Positions 18,648 to 28,027 are shown, numbered from the stretch's first letter. The stretch is DNA of 64,000 nt from Chryseotalea sp. WA131a (GCA_025370075.1 CP073016.1:4464001-4528000), one strand, 5' to 3'. The notes: a model not told the origin generated them from the sequence alone. Numbers and translations: made by a program.

Positions 18648-19874
18648 ATGGCTGCAAAAATACTTTACATTTCGCAATACTACGATCCAGAACAGCCCTC
18701 TGTCCGTTGGCAATCACTAACTGAGGGGCTGGTAAAAAGAGGATATGAGGTACAAGTGCTGACAAGTTTTCCCAGTTATCCGCATGGCCGCGTCTTTCCA
18801 GGGTATAAAACAAAATTGTTTCAAAGAGATACCCTTAACGGAGTAGAAATTTTGCGTGTTCCTTCATTCCCAAGTAAGGACAAGAGTATTGTCAAGCGGA
18901 TGATCACGTATCTTAGTTTCAGCATTAGTGCGTGCCTAATTGGTATTTTTGTAGTTAGACGGCCAGCCGTGATAATGGCATATCACCCACCCGCAACCGT
19001 ATCGATACCGGTACTATTTTTTAAGACAATTTATCGTATACCAGCAACTTACGACATTCAAGATATGTGGCCCGACACACTATTTCATTCGGGTGTGATG
19101 AGTGAAAATTGGGTGTCTCGTGCTATCGGGGGTTATATGAAGGTTGTCTATAAATCTGTGAATCATCTTTCTGTGATCACGGAAGGATTCTTCGCGCAGC
19201 TAGTTGAACGAGGAGTTTCCCCTGCGAAGATGTCCGTCATCCACAATTGGGCTATCGACACAGGCGATGGCCTAATTGACGAGTCCGTCACCGATAGATT
19301 CAAAGAAAGGACTACAATTCTATTTGCGGGTACCATGGGTAAAGCCCAAAGCTTAAACGCTGTTGTCGATGCATTTGAGAGGTTTCAACAACTTGGCTAT
19401 CCCAAAGATACCTTGGGATTGTATTTCTTAGGTATGGGCACTGAACGAGATGAGCTAGCCAGTAGATGTGAAAATAAGAACATCGAAAACGTTTATTTCT
19501 GGGATCTTGTTCCTCCAAATCAGGTGAAGAGCTACCTATTGGCGGCTGACGTATTGCTGGTACACCTAAAGAACTCGCCTCTGTTTAAAATTACAGTCCC
19601 CGGCAAATTCCAAACATATTGCTCAATGGGCAAGCCCATCCTGTCGGGAGTAGGGGGAGAAGTTGAACGAATGGTGAAGAACTCAAATTGTGGATGGACG
19701 TTCGAACCAGAAAACGTAGACGAATTGTGCGAGTGTTTTGTAAAAATTGTGGGCTGCCCAGTTGAAGAATTTAGTACGAAAGGAGAGGCTGCAAAGTTAC
19801 TTTATGCAACAACTTTCGAAAAGGAAGCGGCCATTGATCGCTTCGATGACGCATTAAGGCAATTGATAAAGTAG
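18648..19874 (+). CDS. wbuB: Glycosyltransferase, WbuB-like (predicted L-fucosamine transferase)
   Basis: 408 residues from ATG 18648, one base after the capG stop. An upstream in-frame GTG at 18627 lies inside capG and is less likely. WbuB-like features are LYISQYYDPEQPSVRWQSL, FPSYPHGRVFPGYK, YHPPATVSIPV and YDIQDMWPD in the N-terminal domain. The donor domain has VPGKFQTYCSMGKPILSG. WbuB adds N-acetyl-L-fucosamine to a lipid-linked acceptor in enterobacterial O-antigens; its location immediately after the UDP-FucNAc genes supports the same donor here. Confidence 0.82.
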   Translation: MAAKILYISQYYDPEQPSVRWQSLTEGLVKRGYEVQVLTSFPSYPHGRVFPGYKTKLFQRDTLNGVEILRVPSFPSKDKSIVKRMITYLSFSISACLIGIFVVRRPAVIMAYHPPATVSIPVLFFKTIYRIPATYDIQDMWPDTLFHSGVMSENWVSRAIGGYMKVVYKSVNHLSVITEGFFAQLVERGVSPAKMSVIHNWAIDTGDGLIDESVTDRFKERTTILFAGTMGKAQSLNAVVDAFERFQQLGYPKDTLGLYFLGMGTERDELASRCENKNIENVYFWDLVPPNQVKSYLLAADVLLVHLKNSPLFKITVPGKFQTYCSMGKPILSGVGGEVERMVKNSNCGWTFEPENVDELCECFVKIVGCPVEEFSTKGEAAKLLYATTFEKEAAIDRFDDALRQLIK

Positions 19875-19877
19875 ATT

Positions 19878-20498
19878 ATGTATGCTCGATTTTTTAAGCC
19901 AGTGATGGATGTTGCTTTTTGCATTTTGTTATTGATTTTAGCACTTCCATTAATTCTTGGTTTGGTGATGCTGCTGGCCATTTCTAATAACGGTGAGGTA
20001 TTTTTTGTTCAATCAAGGGTAGGTAAAAATCTACGCGTTTTTAATTTATATAAGTTTAAGACAATGAACGAAAGACGTGACGAGCGTGGTGACCTTCTGT
20101 CTGATGAAAAGAGGCTAACAAAACTTGGCAAACTAATCCGAAGATCATCTTTAGATGAACTACCGCAACTTATAAACGTTATCAAGCAAGACATGTCGTT
20201 GATTGGTCCGCGTCCACTTTTGCCAGAATATTTACCCTACTACAATGAGATTCAAAAAAACAGACATGCCGTATTGCCCGGAATAACAGGATTAGCCCAG
20301 GTAAATGGAAGAAATTTAACAACATGGGAGAGAAGGTTAGAACTTGATGTGGAGTATTGTCGAAAAATATCTTTTGCTGTTGATTTTCAAATTTTAATTC
20401 TTACCGTGATTAAAGTTCTAAAATCAGAAGGTGTTAGCCCAGCGGATCAACCGACAATGCCAAAGTTTTCCGATTACATAAAACAAAAGGTTAAATGA
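19878..20498 (+). CDS. Undecaprenyl-phosphate sugar phosphotransferase (PglC-like monotopic PGT)
   Basis: 206 residues of the bacterial sugar-transferase family in its minimal form, with no multi-helix N-terminal domain. One hydrophobic segment (AFCILLLILALPLILGLVML) is followed by FVQSRVGKNLRVFNLYKFKTM, the catalytic Asp-Glu of SSLDELPQLINV, SLIGPRPLLPEY and PGITGLAQVNGRN. These enzymes move sugar-1-phosphate from a UDP-sugar to undecaprenyl phosphate, starting the repeat unit. The other bacillosamine genes nearby suggest diNAc-bacillosamine or a related sugar as substrate. It overlaps the ATP-grasp gene by four bases. Confidence 0.88.
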   Translation: MYARFFKPVMDVAFCILLLILALPLILGLVMLLAISNNGEVFFVQSRVGKNLRVFNLYKFKTMNERRDERGDLLSDEKRLTKLGKLIRRSSLDELPQLINVIKQDMSLIGPRPLLPEYLPYYNEIQKNRHAVLPGITGLAQVNGRNLTTWERRLELDVEYCRKISFAVDFQILILTVIKVLKSEGVSPADQPTMPKFSDYIKQKVK

Positions 20499-21532
20499 AT
20501 ATTTTAGTTACTGGCGCGGGTTCTCTTGTTGGACATGGGATTCTTAGGTCACTGAGAGAGATAAAATCGAGTAATTTTAAAATTATTACGGCCGACCCAG
20601 ATTACAGAGCTGTGGGGCATTGGCTAGGTGATATGGCTGTTTTGATTCCATTGGCTCTAGATGATAACTACATAAATAGGCTGGCCGAAATAATTGAACG
20701 CCATGAGATTAATGTTGTGTTTATTGGGACAGATCCTGAATTGTTAAAAATAAGTCAGGCCAAAACTTTGTTAAATGCGGTTACCGTGGTTTCAGAGCCA
20801 GAGGTAATTAAAATTGGTGACGATAAGTGGGATACAGTTGAATTTTTGAAGGTAAATGGGTTTCCTTATCCGGCAACTGCACGGTCGACAGATATTGATG
20901 CAGTTGAAGATCTAATTGTGAGTGTAGGTTTTCCACTAATTGCAAAGCCTCGAACAGGAGCCCGCTCTGCTGGAGTAATGAAACTTAAATCTCGTGCGGA
21001 TTTAGACTTGGTTCTGAAACATAAAAATTACATTATCCAAGAATTTTTAGAAGATGGCGTGGGTGAGTTTACTGCCGGGACTATGACTTATAACAAAGTA
21101 TGTTACTCGTGCGTGATTTTTAAACGTGATTTGAGGGAAGGGAATACATTCAGGGCGTATTCATATGATAGCAAGGAGCATGAGAGCCTATTAGAAAAAG
21201 TTTCAAAAGCACTACCGGGTGTGTATGGTCCAATTAATTTTCAATATCGTATAAAGAATGGAGTGCCCGTTATTTTTGAAATCAATTCACGCTTTAGTGG
21301 AACAACCCCCCTGCGAACGGCCATTGGCGTGAATGAAATAGAAATGGCACTTGATTACATTGAAAATCGAACGCTAGTAACGCACAAGGCCTCAAAGAAA
21401 GATATAGCAATTTTTAGAACATGGTCTGATGTAATCGTACCCATGGATCAAGTCAGAACATTCAAAGAAAGCAATGTGCTTGCTGAGCCTAATGCATTAT
21501 ACTTTCCATTTAAGAATGAAATCAGAAAGTGA
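20495..21532 (+). CDS. ATP-grasp domain protein (carbamoyl-phosphate-synthase-like)
   Basis: 345 residues. The N-terminal preATP-grasp part begins MNILVTGAGSLVGHGILRSL. The ATP-grasp core has FPLIAKPRTGARSAGVMKL, YIIQEFLEDGVGEFT and a metal-binding end FQYRIKNGVPVIFEINSRFSG. Family members ligate a carboxylate to an amine or thiol through an acyl-phosphate. In a polysaccharide locus this could attach an amino acid or other acid to a sugar, but the substrate is unknown. Four-base overlaps on both sides link it to the PglC-like gene and the following epimerase. Confidence 0.75.
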   Translation: MNILVTGAGSLVGHGILRSLREIKSSNFKIITADPDYRAVGHWLGDMAVLIPLALDDNYINRLAEIIERHEINVVFIGTDPELLKISQAKTLLNAVTVVSEPEVIKIGDDKWDTVEFLKVNGFPYPATARSTDIDAVEDLIVSVGFPLIAKPRTGARSAGVMKLKSRADLDLVLKHKNYIIQEFLEDGVGEFTAGTMTYNKVCYSCVIFKRDLREGNTFRAYSYDSKEHESLLEKVSKALPGVYGPINFQYRIKNGVPVIFEINSRFSGTTPLRTAIGVNEIEMALDYIENRTLVTHKASKKDIAIFRTWSDVIVPMDQVRTFKESNVLAEPNALYFPFKNEIRK

Positions 21533-22434
21533 AAGCCAGTTTGTTAATTTTAGGCGGAACTAAATTTTTGGGTGCCGAATTTGTTAAGCGGTTAGATCAC
21601 AGTGATTTTGATGTAAAAATTGCTTCTCGTAAGCGACCAACATTTAATTCTGACTATTTCTACTTTGATCGTAAAAATGAAAAAGACCTCAATGACCTAT
21701 TGGCATCAAAAAAATACGATGTGATCGTTGATTTCCTAAGCTATTCTTCACCGGATGCAGATAAGCTTATTAAGGCGATAAATTTGCAACAAAGACATAA
21801 TCCTTTTTTGGTGGTTATCTCAAGTACATACGTTTATGGAAACCCGCTTGAATTGGAAATAGACGGTATTTACGATGAGTCATCTTTTGATCCCAACTTA
21901 TACGAAGGAAGCCCTTTCGACAGACCTCAAATTGATTATTTTATTGGTAAGAGAAGTATGGAATCGTCTGTAGCAAAGAACTATGAAAACTATTCATTGA
22001 TTCGTTTTCCTATCATCCTTGGGGAGAATGATAATACAGGAAGAACAAACTATTTCATTGAATTGATTAGGTCCGGTAAAAAAAATTCGTTTAATGCAAA
22101 ATCGGGTGTTTCTAATTTTATATTTTCGAAGGAGGCCGCGCTATTTCTTGAGGCTGCTATAAAATTGCGTTGTCAAGGAATTTTTAATTGCTGCATACCG
22201 GAGTGTTTCAATGAAATTGAATTGCTTAAAATGTATTGCTCTCTTCTAAATAAATCAGTTGACTCTGTCATCGATGATATGGCACCGACTATTACAAGTC
22301 CTTTCTATTATCGAAAGGATTTCAGGATAAATAATAGTAAACAAGAATCAATAAAAAGATTTGACCTGACCTTTCAAGAACTGTTAAGTCGCGAGTTATC
22401 GATGATGTTGAAAGATGCGAATAGTAGTATTTAG
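21529..22434 (+). CDS. NAD-dependent epimerase/dehydratase family protein
   Basis: 301 residues of the extended SDR fold with a GTG start overlapping the ATP-grasp stop. The nucleotide motif is LILGGTKFLGAEFV. A conserved VVISSTYVYGNP strand follows, then FIGKRSMES, where a Tyr-x3-Lys pair would normally be (YFIGKRS places Tyr four before Lys). It resembles the group of SDR proteins that act on NDP-sugars, though it may be a reductase. It overlaps the phosphoesterase by 20 bases. The reaction is not predictable. Confidence 0.7.
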   Translation: MKASLLILGGTKFLGAEFVKRLDHSDFDVKIASRKRPTFNSDYFYFDRKNEKDLNDLLASKKYDVIVDFLSYSSPDADKLIKAINLQQRHNPFLVVISSTYVYGNPLELEIDGIYDESSFDPNLYEGSPFDRPQIDYFIGKRSMESSVAKNYENYSLIRFPIILGENDNTGRTNYFIELIRSGKKNSFNAKSGVSNFIFSKEAALFLEAAIKLRCQGIFNCCIPECFNEIELLKMYCSLLNKSVDSVIDDMAPTITSPFYYRKDFRINNSKQESIKRFDLTFQELLSRELSMMLKDANSSI

Positions 22435-23050
22435 CGATATACATGGAAACCTCCCAGCATTTGAAAAAATGCTTATGAATGAGCATGATGTGGGCTTGTA
22501 CATTTCTTTGGGAGATGTTGTAAACTATGGTCCGTGGGGAAATGAATGCGTAGATTTGTTAGAATCATTGCCGAGTGTAAGATTGATGGGAAACCACGAG
22601 GAATACTTTTTGACGGGAAAATATCCAGGCTTGAATGAGTTAGTTATCCGGTTCTTTGACACTTGTTTTTCTCAGTTTGATCGGGCGCAACAAATTTCAG
22701 GTTACATAGCGCACTATGAATTTAACGGATATCGATTTCAGCATACAATTAATGATTCATATATCTTCCCAGATTCAAAGATTGAGATTTCAGGAAAGTA
22801 TTTTATTGGTCATTCGCACCATCAATTTGATCGATCTGCCGACAATTACCAAATTATTAATGTAGGAAGTGTAGGCCAGAATCGAAGCGAAATAAATGTA
22901 ATTAATTATGCCGTGTATGATACAGAGGCTGATACTGTTCAATTTATAAGTTTGGTGTATGATTTGGATTTGCTTATTTCGAAAATGAAAGCGCTTCGTT
23001 ACCACCAGTCTTGTATTGATTACTATTTGCAAAAAAGGCTTCGTTGTTAA
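22415..23050 (+). CDS. Calcineurin-like metallophosphoesterase (YfcE/MJ0936-type)
   Basis: 211 residues with all metal-binding blocks in order: VVFSDIHGNLPA (D-x-H), SLGDVVNYGPWG (G-D), LMGNHEEYF (G-N-H-E) and GHSHHQFD (G-H-x-H). The size matches small phosphodiesterases or phosphatases. It starts 20 bases inside the upstream epimerase gene, the third member of a tightly coupled ATP-grasp/SDR/phosphoesterase set. It could hydrolyse a phosphosugar or phosphodiester made in the same branch, which is inference. A 77-base gap separates it from the aminotransferase. Confidence 0.8.
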   Translation: MRIVVFSDIHGNLPAFEKMLMNEHDVGLYISLGDVVNYGPWGNECVDLLESLPSVRLMGNHEEYFLTGKYPGLNELVIRFFDTCFSQFDRAQQISGYIAHYEFNGYRFQHTINDSYIFPDSKIEISGKYFIGHSHHQFDRSADNYQIINVGSVGQNRSEINVINYAVYDTEADTVQFISLVYDLDLLISKMKALRYHQSCIDYYLQKRLRC

Positions 23051-23127
23051 TGATTGAAGTCACTTTAACCGAACATTAAATATCGGATGATATCTGCCGT
23101 ATATTTCTCACGAATTATTTAACAAAA

Positions 23128-24282
23128 ATGGACAAACGCATCTATTTGTCTCCACCACACATGGGCGGAGAAGAACTTGGTTTTATCCAGCAAGCATTTG
23201 ATGCTAATTGGGTCTCGCCAGCAGGGCCCCACATTGATGCTTTCGAAAAGAGATTAGCCGAATACAATGGTATTGCTCACTGCGCTGCCTTGTCTTCTGG
23301 AACCGCTGCAATTCATTTAGCATTAATTATTTTAGGTGTTAAATCTGGTGACGAAGTAATCTGTTCCACCTTCACTTTCTCAGGCTCTTGCAATCCAATT
23401 ATGTATGTAGGTGCTACTCCTGTTTTTATTGACTCTGAGCCTGAAACTTGGAATATGGATCCAGAATTGTTGGAAGAAGCAATAGTGGATCGCATAAAAA
23501 AAGGAAGAAAACCAAAGGCAATTGTTTTAGTGCATCTCTATGGGATGCCTGCTAAAATCAACGAACTCGTGTCCGTATCGCGTAAATATGAAATTCCTAT
23601 TGTCGAAGACGCTGCCGAAGCGCTGGGTTCAACCTACGAGGGAAAAAAGGCGGGTACGTTTGGTGACATAGGTATATATTCTTTCAATGGAAATAAGATT
23701 ATCACTACCTCTAGCGGTGGCGCTATGGTTTCAGAAAATGAAAATTGGATAAAAAAAGCGAGATTTCTTGCCACTCAAGCAAGGGATGCTGCTCCGCATT
23801 ATCAGCATTCTGAAGTTGGGTATAATTATCGGCTTAGTAATATCTCAGCAGGTATCGGTTTGGGGCAACTTAAAGTAATTGACGAACGCGTTCGCCAACG
23901 GAGGGCAAACTTTGATTTCTATAAGGCTGCTATCGGTCTTATATCAGGGGTTGCATTTCAACCAGAAGTGCTAAGTGCATTTTCCAATCGCTGGCTAACT
24001 ACTATAGTTATCGATTCAGCCAAAGTGGGGGGCGTTTCCCGTGAAGATATCCGGCTTGGCCTTGAAAAGGAAAATATAGAAAGTCGTCCGTTATGGAAAC
24101 CCATGCATCTTCAACCAATTTTCAAGGAATTTCCCGTTTATGGTGGGAGAGTAAGCGAATCGCTGTTCAACGAAGGGTTATGTTTACCGTCAGGATCCTC
24201 TCTTGTTGCAGCGGATTTGCAGCGAATCAAAAATCTGTTCGCTGAAATTTTAACGCGTGGTAAAACTGAAACGCTAAATTAA
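23128..24282 (+). CDS. DegT/DnrJ/EryC1/StrS sugar aminotransferase (PglE-like)
   Basis: 384 residues, PLP-dependent fold type I. AALSSGTAAIHLAL gives the phosphate-binding loop, EDAAEALGSTY holds the PLP-contacting Asp, and SFNGNKIITTSSGG places the Schiff-base Lys at about residue 190. LWKPMHLQPIF and FNEGLCLPSGS are typical of PglE-type 4-aminotransferases. These convert UDP-4-keto-6-deoxy-GlcNAc (the PglF product) to the 4-amino sugar. An acetyltransferase (24.5 kb) and PglF-like dehydratase (30.3 kb) complete the route. A broken paralogue lies at 26.1 kb. Confidence 0.85.
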   Translation: MDKRIYLSPPHMGGEELGFIQQAFDANWVSPAGPHIDAFEKRLAEYNGIAHCAALSSGTAAIHLALIILGVKSGDEVICSTFTFSGSCNPIMYVGATPVFIDSEPETWNMDPELLEEAIVDRIKKGRKPKAIVLVHLYGMPAKINELVSVSRKYEIPIVEDAAEALGSTYEGKKAGTFGDIGIYSFNGNKIITTSSGGAMVSENENWIKKARFLATQARDAAPHYQHSEVGYNYRLSNISAGIGLGQLKVIDERVRQRRANFDFYKAAIGLISGVAFQPEVLSAFSNRWLTTIVIDSAKVGGVSREDIRLGLEKENIESRPLWKPMHLQPIFKEFPVYGGRVSESLFNEGLCLPSGSSLVAADLQRIKNLFAEILTRGKTETLN

Positions 24283-24395
24283 GTGATAACCCGTTCCATT
24301 AATTGAAAAAAAAGTTTTAGCTCGACACGCATCATGTAAACCACTGTTCGCTAAAGTTCGACCTTCTTGTTTTTTTAAAAACCCTCTTATACTTC

Positions 24396-24403
24396 TATCT
24401 TTG
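24396..24403 (+). promoter_or_regulatory. Possible -7 element for the pglD/xrtF genes
   Basis: TATCTTTG matches the Bacteroidota -7 consensus TAnnTTTG, 75 bases before the acetyltransferase start. A TTG at 24367 is 26 bases upstream, wider than the usual 17-23, so the -33 part is weak. Confidence 0.35.
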
Positions 24404-24477
24404 AAGAAGGACAATTCTCTTCAGGAGGAAAAATTCATTGGCAATTGAAATTAATTTTTAAATAGTTCAAGAATAGT

Positions 24478-25098
24478 TTGAAAGACATCGCCATTATTGG
24501 GGCAGGGGGCTTTGGCCGCGAGACAGCTTGGTTGATTCAACAACTTGGCGGCTGGAACCTGATCGGGTTTTTTGATGACAATACAAACGCCAACACAGGG
24601 TTTGCGGATATTAAAATCTTAGGTGATATAGATGCCGTCAAAAAATTAGCTACGACTACCGCGCTCGTCATTGCCATTTCAAACCCGGGTATCCGTCAGC
24701 AAATAGCTGAAAAAATTGGAGACGGATTTTATTTTCCCTCATTGATTCATCCTTCATCCTCCGTAGGTCATCCGTCTAATCACATAGGTAATGGTGTTAT
24801 CGTAACGGCCGGAGTAATTTTAACCACCCACATTTACCTAGGCGATTTTACAATTGTGAATTTAGCCACCAGCATCGGTCACGATTGCCGTTTGTCCAAG
24901 TTTACGTCCATTATGCCGCAATGCAGTATTTCTGGAAACGTGACCCTGGGCGAGCGTTGCTTTGTGGGCGCTGGGGCAAGAGTTTTACAAAGTATTTCAC
25001 TCGGTAGTGATTGCGTAGTGGGTGCAGGTGCCGTGGTTACAAAAAGTTTTGGTGACACGGCAAAACTGGTTGGCGTGCCCGCCACAGAAGTGAGTTAG
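24478..25098 (+). CDS. Sugar O/N-acetyltransferase, PglD/NeuD family
   Basis: 206 residues from TTG 24478. The N-terminal Rossmann-like part starts KDIAIIGAGGFGRETAWLI, as in PglD and NeuD. The C-terminal left-handed beta-helix shows hexapeptide repeats (IGNGVIVTAGVILTTHIYLG, VTLGERCFVGAGARV, LGSDCVVGAGAVV), and GHDC has the catalytic His. PglD acetylates the C4 amine of the PglE product to yield UDP-diNAc-bacillosamine; NeuD relatives acetylate sialic acids. The pathway context favours PglD. It precedes xrtF by 18 bases and may be cotranscribed with it. Confidence 0.8.
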   Translation: MKDIAIIGAGGFGRETAWLIQQLGGWNLIGFFDDNTNANTGFADIKILGDIDAVKKLATTTALVIAISNPGIRQQIAEKIGDGFYFPSLIHPSSSVGHPSNHIGNGVIVTAGVILTTHIYLGDFTIVNLATSIGHDCRLSKFTSIMPQCSISGNVTLGERCFVGAGARVLQSISLGSDCVVGAGAVVTKSFGDTAKLVGVPATEVS

Positions 25099-25116
25099 AC
25101 AAATGAGAGACTGCAA

Positions 25117-25668
25117 ATGATCCAACAGTTCAAACCAGCCCTTTTGTTTTTGGCCAAGTTTCTTGGAACCTACATCGTGGGTAATCTTGTATATGGGCTG
25201 TGGATCAATCACTACTACCCACAGGCCGACCCATTAACTTTTCAAGTCTCCAATCAAGTGGCAAAAATAATTTCTGCCATTGACCAACCCGTGACGATCG
25301 AAAGGGTTTCAAAAGCGCGCGTCACGTTGCTAGACGAATCTACCCAGCGAAGTGTGATCAATGTATTTGAGGGCTGCAACGGTGCGAACGTGGTGATTGT
25401 TTTTTTGGCATTCATCGTGGCGTACCCGGGCACGTGGAAGAGAACCGTGACTTTTGGTTTACTAGGAGTGGGGGTTATCCATCTAGCCAACCTAGGGCGC
25501 CTATGGCTACTGTTTCATCAGGCCAAAACCAACTCCATTTATTTTTATTATTTTCATAAATACATCTTCACGGCTGGTATTTATTTCGTTGTTTTGGTCT
25601 TATGGTTTTTATGGGTTTCAAAGATCAATGGAAGGCCTAATGGAAAACAAGCCAATCATTCCAGCTAA
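25117..25668 (+). CDS. xrtF: Exosortase family protein XrtF
   Basis: 183 residues with about four to five membrane helices. The exosortase catalytic residues are visible: Cys87 in VFEGCNGANVV, Arg128 in HLANLGRLWLL and His147 in YYFHKYIF. The small size and the presence of its partner directly downstream match the XrtF group of Bacteroidota, not the long PEP-CTERM exosortases. Exosortases are thought to cleave and anchor proteins bearing a C-terminal motif/helix/basic tail at the inner membrane, usually near exopolysaccharide loci, as here. A candidate substrate lies at 30076. The next gene starts within its last codons. Confidence 0.88.
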   Translation: MIQQFKPALLFLAKFLGTYIVGNLVYGLWINHYYPQADPLTFQVSNQVAKIISAIDQPVTIERVSKARVTLLDESTQRSVINVFEGCNGANVVIVFLAFIVAYPGTWKRTVTFGLLGVGVIHLANLGRLWLLFHQAKTNSIYFYYFHKYIFTAGIYFVVLVLWFLWVSKINGRPNGKQANHSS

Positions 25669-26092
25669 TTGGTTTTGGCTTCGGCCAGTGGCCATTGTAT
25701 TTTGCTTATTGTTATTTTTGATCATCTATACCTTTCAGCGGCAATTGTTAATGTTTACACAAGTGAACTTAGCTGGCTATTCTCCTCACTTGCCCTTCAT
25801 CTTCAATCGCACCGTTCGGTTGATGGTAAACGATGGGCTGTGCTTGCTTTTATTTGTAGCGCTGTTCAACCGAAAAGCAGAATTGAAAGTAGCTACTGCC
25901 GTTTTTTTAATAGAGCTACTGGTCTTGCTTCCCATTTACTTGGGGATTAAGTTAGGTTGGGAAGGCGACAGTGAAATATCTTCGCCCTTGTTGTCTTTTG
26001 TTCACCGATTGATTGTCAACCCGCTGCTCATGTTTGTGTTGATGGTGGGCTTGGTATTGCAGCGCTATAGCACATCCGGAAAAGTATGGTAA
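25640..26092 (+). CDS. Exosortase F system-associated membrane protein
   Basis: About 150 residues from ATG 25640; ATG 25628 is equally possible. It overlaps xrtF by about 30-40 bases. Four hydrophobic segments are visible: PVAIVFCLLLFLIIYTF, LMVNDGLCLLLFVALF, VAVFLIELLVLLPIYLG-like, and LLMFVLMVGLVL. HLPFIFNRTVRLMVND is a conserved-looking periplasmic loop. The small four-helix protein encoded next to XrtF is a known partner family in Bacteroidota. Its biochemical role is unknown. Confidence 0.75.
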   Translation: MENKPIIPANWFWLRPVAIVFCLLLFLIIYTFQRQLLMFTQVNLAGYSPHLPFIFNRTVRLMVNDGLCLLLFVALFNRKAELKVATAVFLIELLVLLPIYLGIKLGWEGDSEISSPLLSFVHRLIVNPLLMFVLMVGLVLQRYSTSGKVW

Positions 26093-26654
26093 AAATTAAA
26101 ATCCCATTAGTGTATAACCCCATCGATGGTGAAAGTCTCCAAAAGGTTTTGCAGCGATACGATGGCCTTCCGCACCAAAAATTAGTGGACGATTTTGAGC
26201 TCGACCTTGCCAACTACTTGGGCGAAGGCCATCACGTAATCTAACTCCATTCAGGCACTTCTGCGCTACACCTTGCACTGCTTGCAGTGGGGGTGGCCGC
26301 TGGCGATTTGGTAGTGGTTCCTACGTTTACTTTTGTGCGATCCGTTAATCCCATTTACTACCTCGGGGCGAGGCCCGTGTTTATCGATGCCGAAGAAGAT
26401 ACCTGGAACATCGATCTGGCGCGAAGAAAGGTATTTGAACAGCACAGACAGCAACTCACGCCATACGGCTTTGGGTTTATCAAAGAGCCAAATGGCCACT
26501 TCTCTAGCCACTGGTTATCTACCGTTTTGTTAAAGCAGGGGTTAAAACCATTGGAGGCACTAGCTAAACCGCAGAAAGAGGGTGTTGAAACCCGCCCTTT
26601 TTGGAATCCAATGCATGTTCAACCCGCCTTCGTTCAAGAAAAATCGGTTTTAAC

Positions 26655-26672
26655 CCAGATTTTGCAGTAGAA
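26655..26672 (+). repeat. IS1380-family left terminal inverted repeat
   Basis: CCAGATTTTGCAGTAGAA, an exact inverted match to 28028-28045, preceded by the target duplicate TTTAA and one C. Confidence 0.9.
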
Positions 26673-26704
26673 TGAAATAGTGACAAGGTGTCTTATATTT
26701 GAAT

Positions 26705-28027
26705 ATGGAACACCACTATACCGATAAATTAGTAACAGCGTGGGGCGGGATGAAAGAGATGAAAATATTGATTGACCAAACTGGGATCAGCAAGAAGTTG
26801 GCCGAGCTTGGTTTGCCTGAGAGCAAGAGTAACAACCGGATAGATGCCGTGGGTATAATAGAGAGTTTTTGGGTGGGCATCTGGATTGGTTGCTTTCGTT
26901 TTAGTCACACAGCGGTGGTGCGGGTTGATGAAGTGTTGCGCCAGATATTTGGATGGAAGCGGGTTGCTTCGGGGACCACCTTCGGGCGTTTCTTTAAAAA
27001 GTTTACGCCCTCAATGAACCACCAAATTTTCATTGAACTGTACACGTGGTTTTTTGAGCAGATCCAATTCGACAATTACACGTTGGATATGGACAGCAGT
27101 GTGATCACCCGTTACGGGGAACAGGAGGGCAGCAAAAAAGGGTACAACCCCAAGAAGCCTGGCCGTGGCAGCCATCATCCCTTGTTTGCTTTTGTCAATG
27201 ACATACGCATGGTGGCCAATTGCTGGAACCGCAGCGGCAATACAGGGAGCAACAGCAACTGCATCCATTTTTTAGAAGAGACCTTTGCCATCCTCAAAAA
27301 CAAAACAGTAGGGTTGTTCAGGGCCGATAGTGGGTTTTGTACCGGTACAGTCTTGGATTTCATTGAGCAGAGAAATATCCCCTACGTCATTGCCTGTAAG
27401 CTGTATGCCAATTTACAAGCCAGCATTTATGGTATCACCCAATGGAATGCGATAGGCGAAGGCTTATGGGTATCGGAAATAAACTACCAGCAAGGCGGCT
27501 GGGGCAAAGCCCGTAGGATTGTGGTCATCAAACAAAGTGAAGAAATCAGGGCCAGGGCAACGGGTAAGAAGCTCAAGACATTATTCAGCAGCGTGGGCAT
27601 AGCGGACGAAAAAGTGTACCGCAAAAGGTACCATGCCTTTGTCACTAACCAAGCCCTGCCGGCAACAGAAATATGGGAACAATATAAGCGCAGGGGTGAT
27701 GCCGAAAACAGGATCAAGGAGTTGAAAGAAGATTTCGGTACAGAAGGCTTTTGCATGGATAGTTTTTGTGCTACTGAAACAGCTATGCGCTTTGTGATGG
27801 TAGCCTATAATTTGATGAGCCTGTTCCGGCAAATAACCCATCAAAAACAGCCACAGCCCAAGCTTTCCACATTAAGGTTCAACTGCTTTGCAGTTGGAAG
27901 TTGGGTGGAGCAGGAAGCCCAAAAATGGGTACTGAAAATGTCCGTCCCACTCAAAAGAAGGCAATGGTATGATGGATTATTCTCAAATGTCCAAAAAATA
28001 AACCTGCCACTAAGTCTGACTGGATAG
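26705..28027 (+). CDS. IS1380 family transposase
   Basis: 440 residues from ATG 26705. The hallmark IS1380 stretch is present: LDMDSSVITRYGEQEGSKKGYNPKKP as overlapping pieces (DMDSSVITRYGEQEG, KKGYNPKKPGRGSHHPL). FRADSGFC supplies a DDE Asp and RGDAENRIKELKEDFG the final Glu region. It has no frameshift or stop, so it may be active. The gene fills nearly the whole element. Confidence 0.92.
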   Translation: MEHHYTDKLVTAWGGMKEMKILIDQTGISKKLAELGLPESKSNNRIDAVGIIESFWVGIWIGCFRFSHTAVVRVDEVLRQIFGWKRVASGTTFGRFFKKFTPSMNHQIFIELYTWFFEQIQFDNYTLDMDSSVITRYGEQEGSKKGYNPKKPGRGSHHPLFAFVNDIRMVANCWNRSGNTGSNSNCIHFLEETFAILKNKTVGLFRADSGFCTGTVLDFIEQRNIPYVIACKLYANLQASIYGITQWNAIGEGLWVSEINYQQGGWGKARRIVVIKQSEEIRARATGKKLKTLFSSVGIADEKVYRKRYHAFVTNQALPATEIWEQYKRRGDAENRIKELKEDFGTEGFCMDSFCATETAMRFVMVAYNLMSLFRQITHQKQPQPKLSTLRFNCFAVGSWVEQEAQKWVLKMSVPLKRRQWYDGLFSNVQKINLPLSLTG

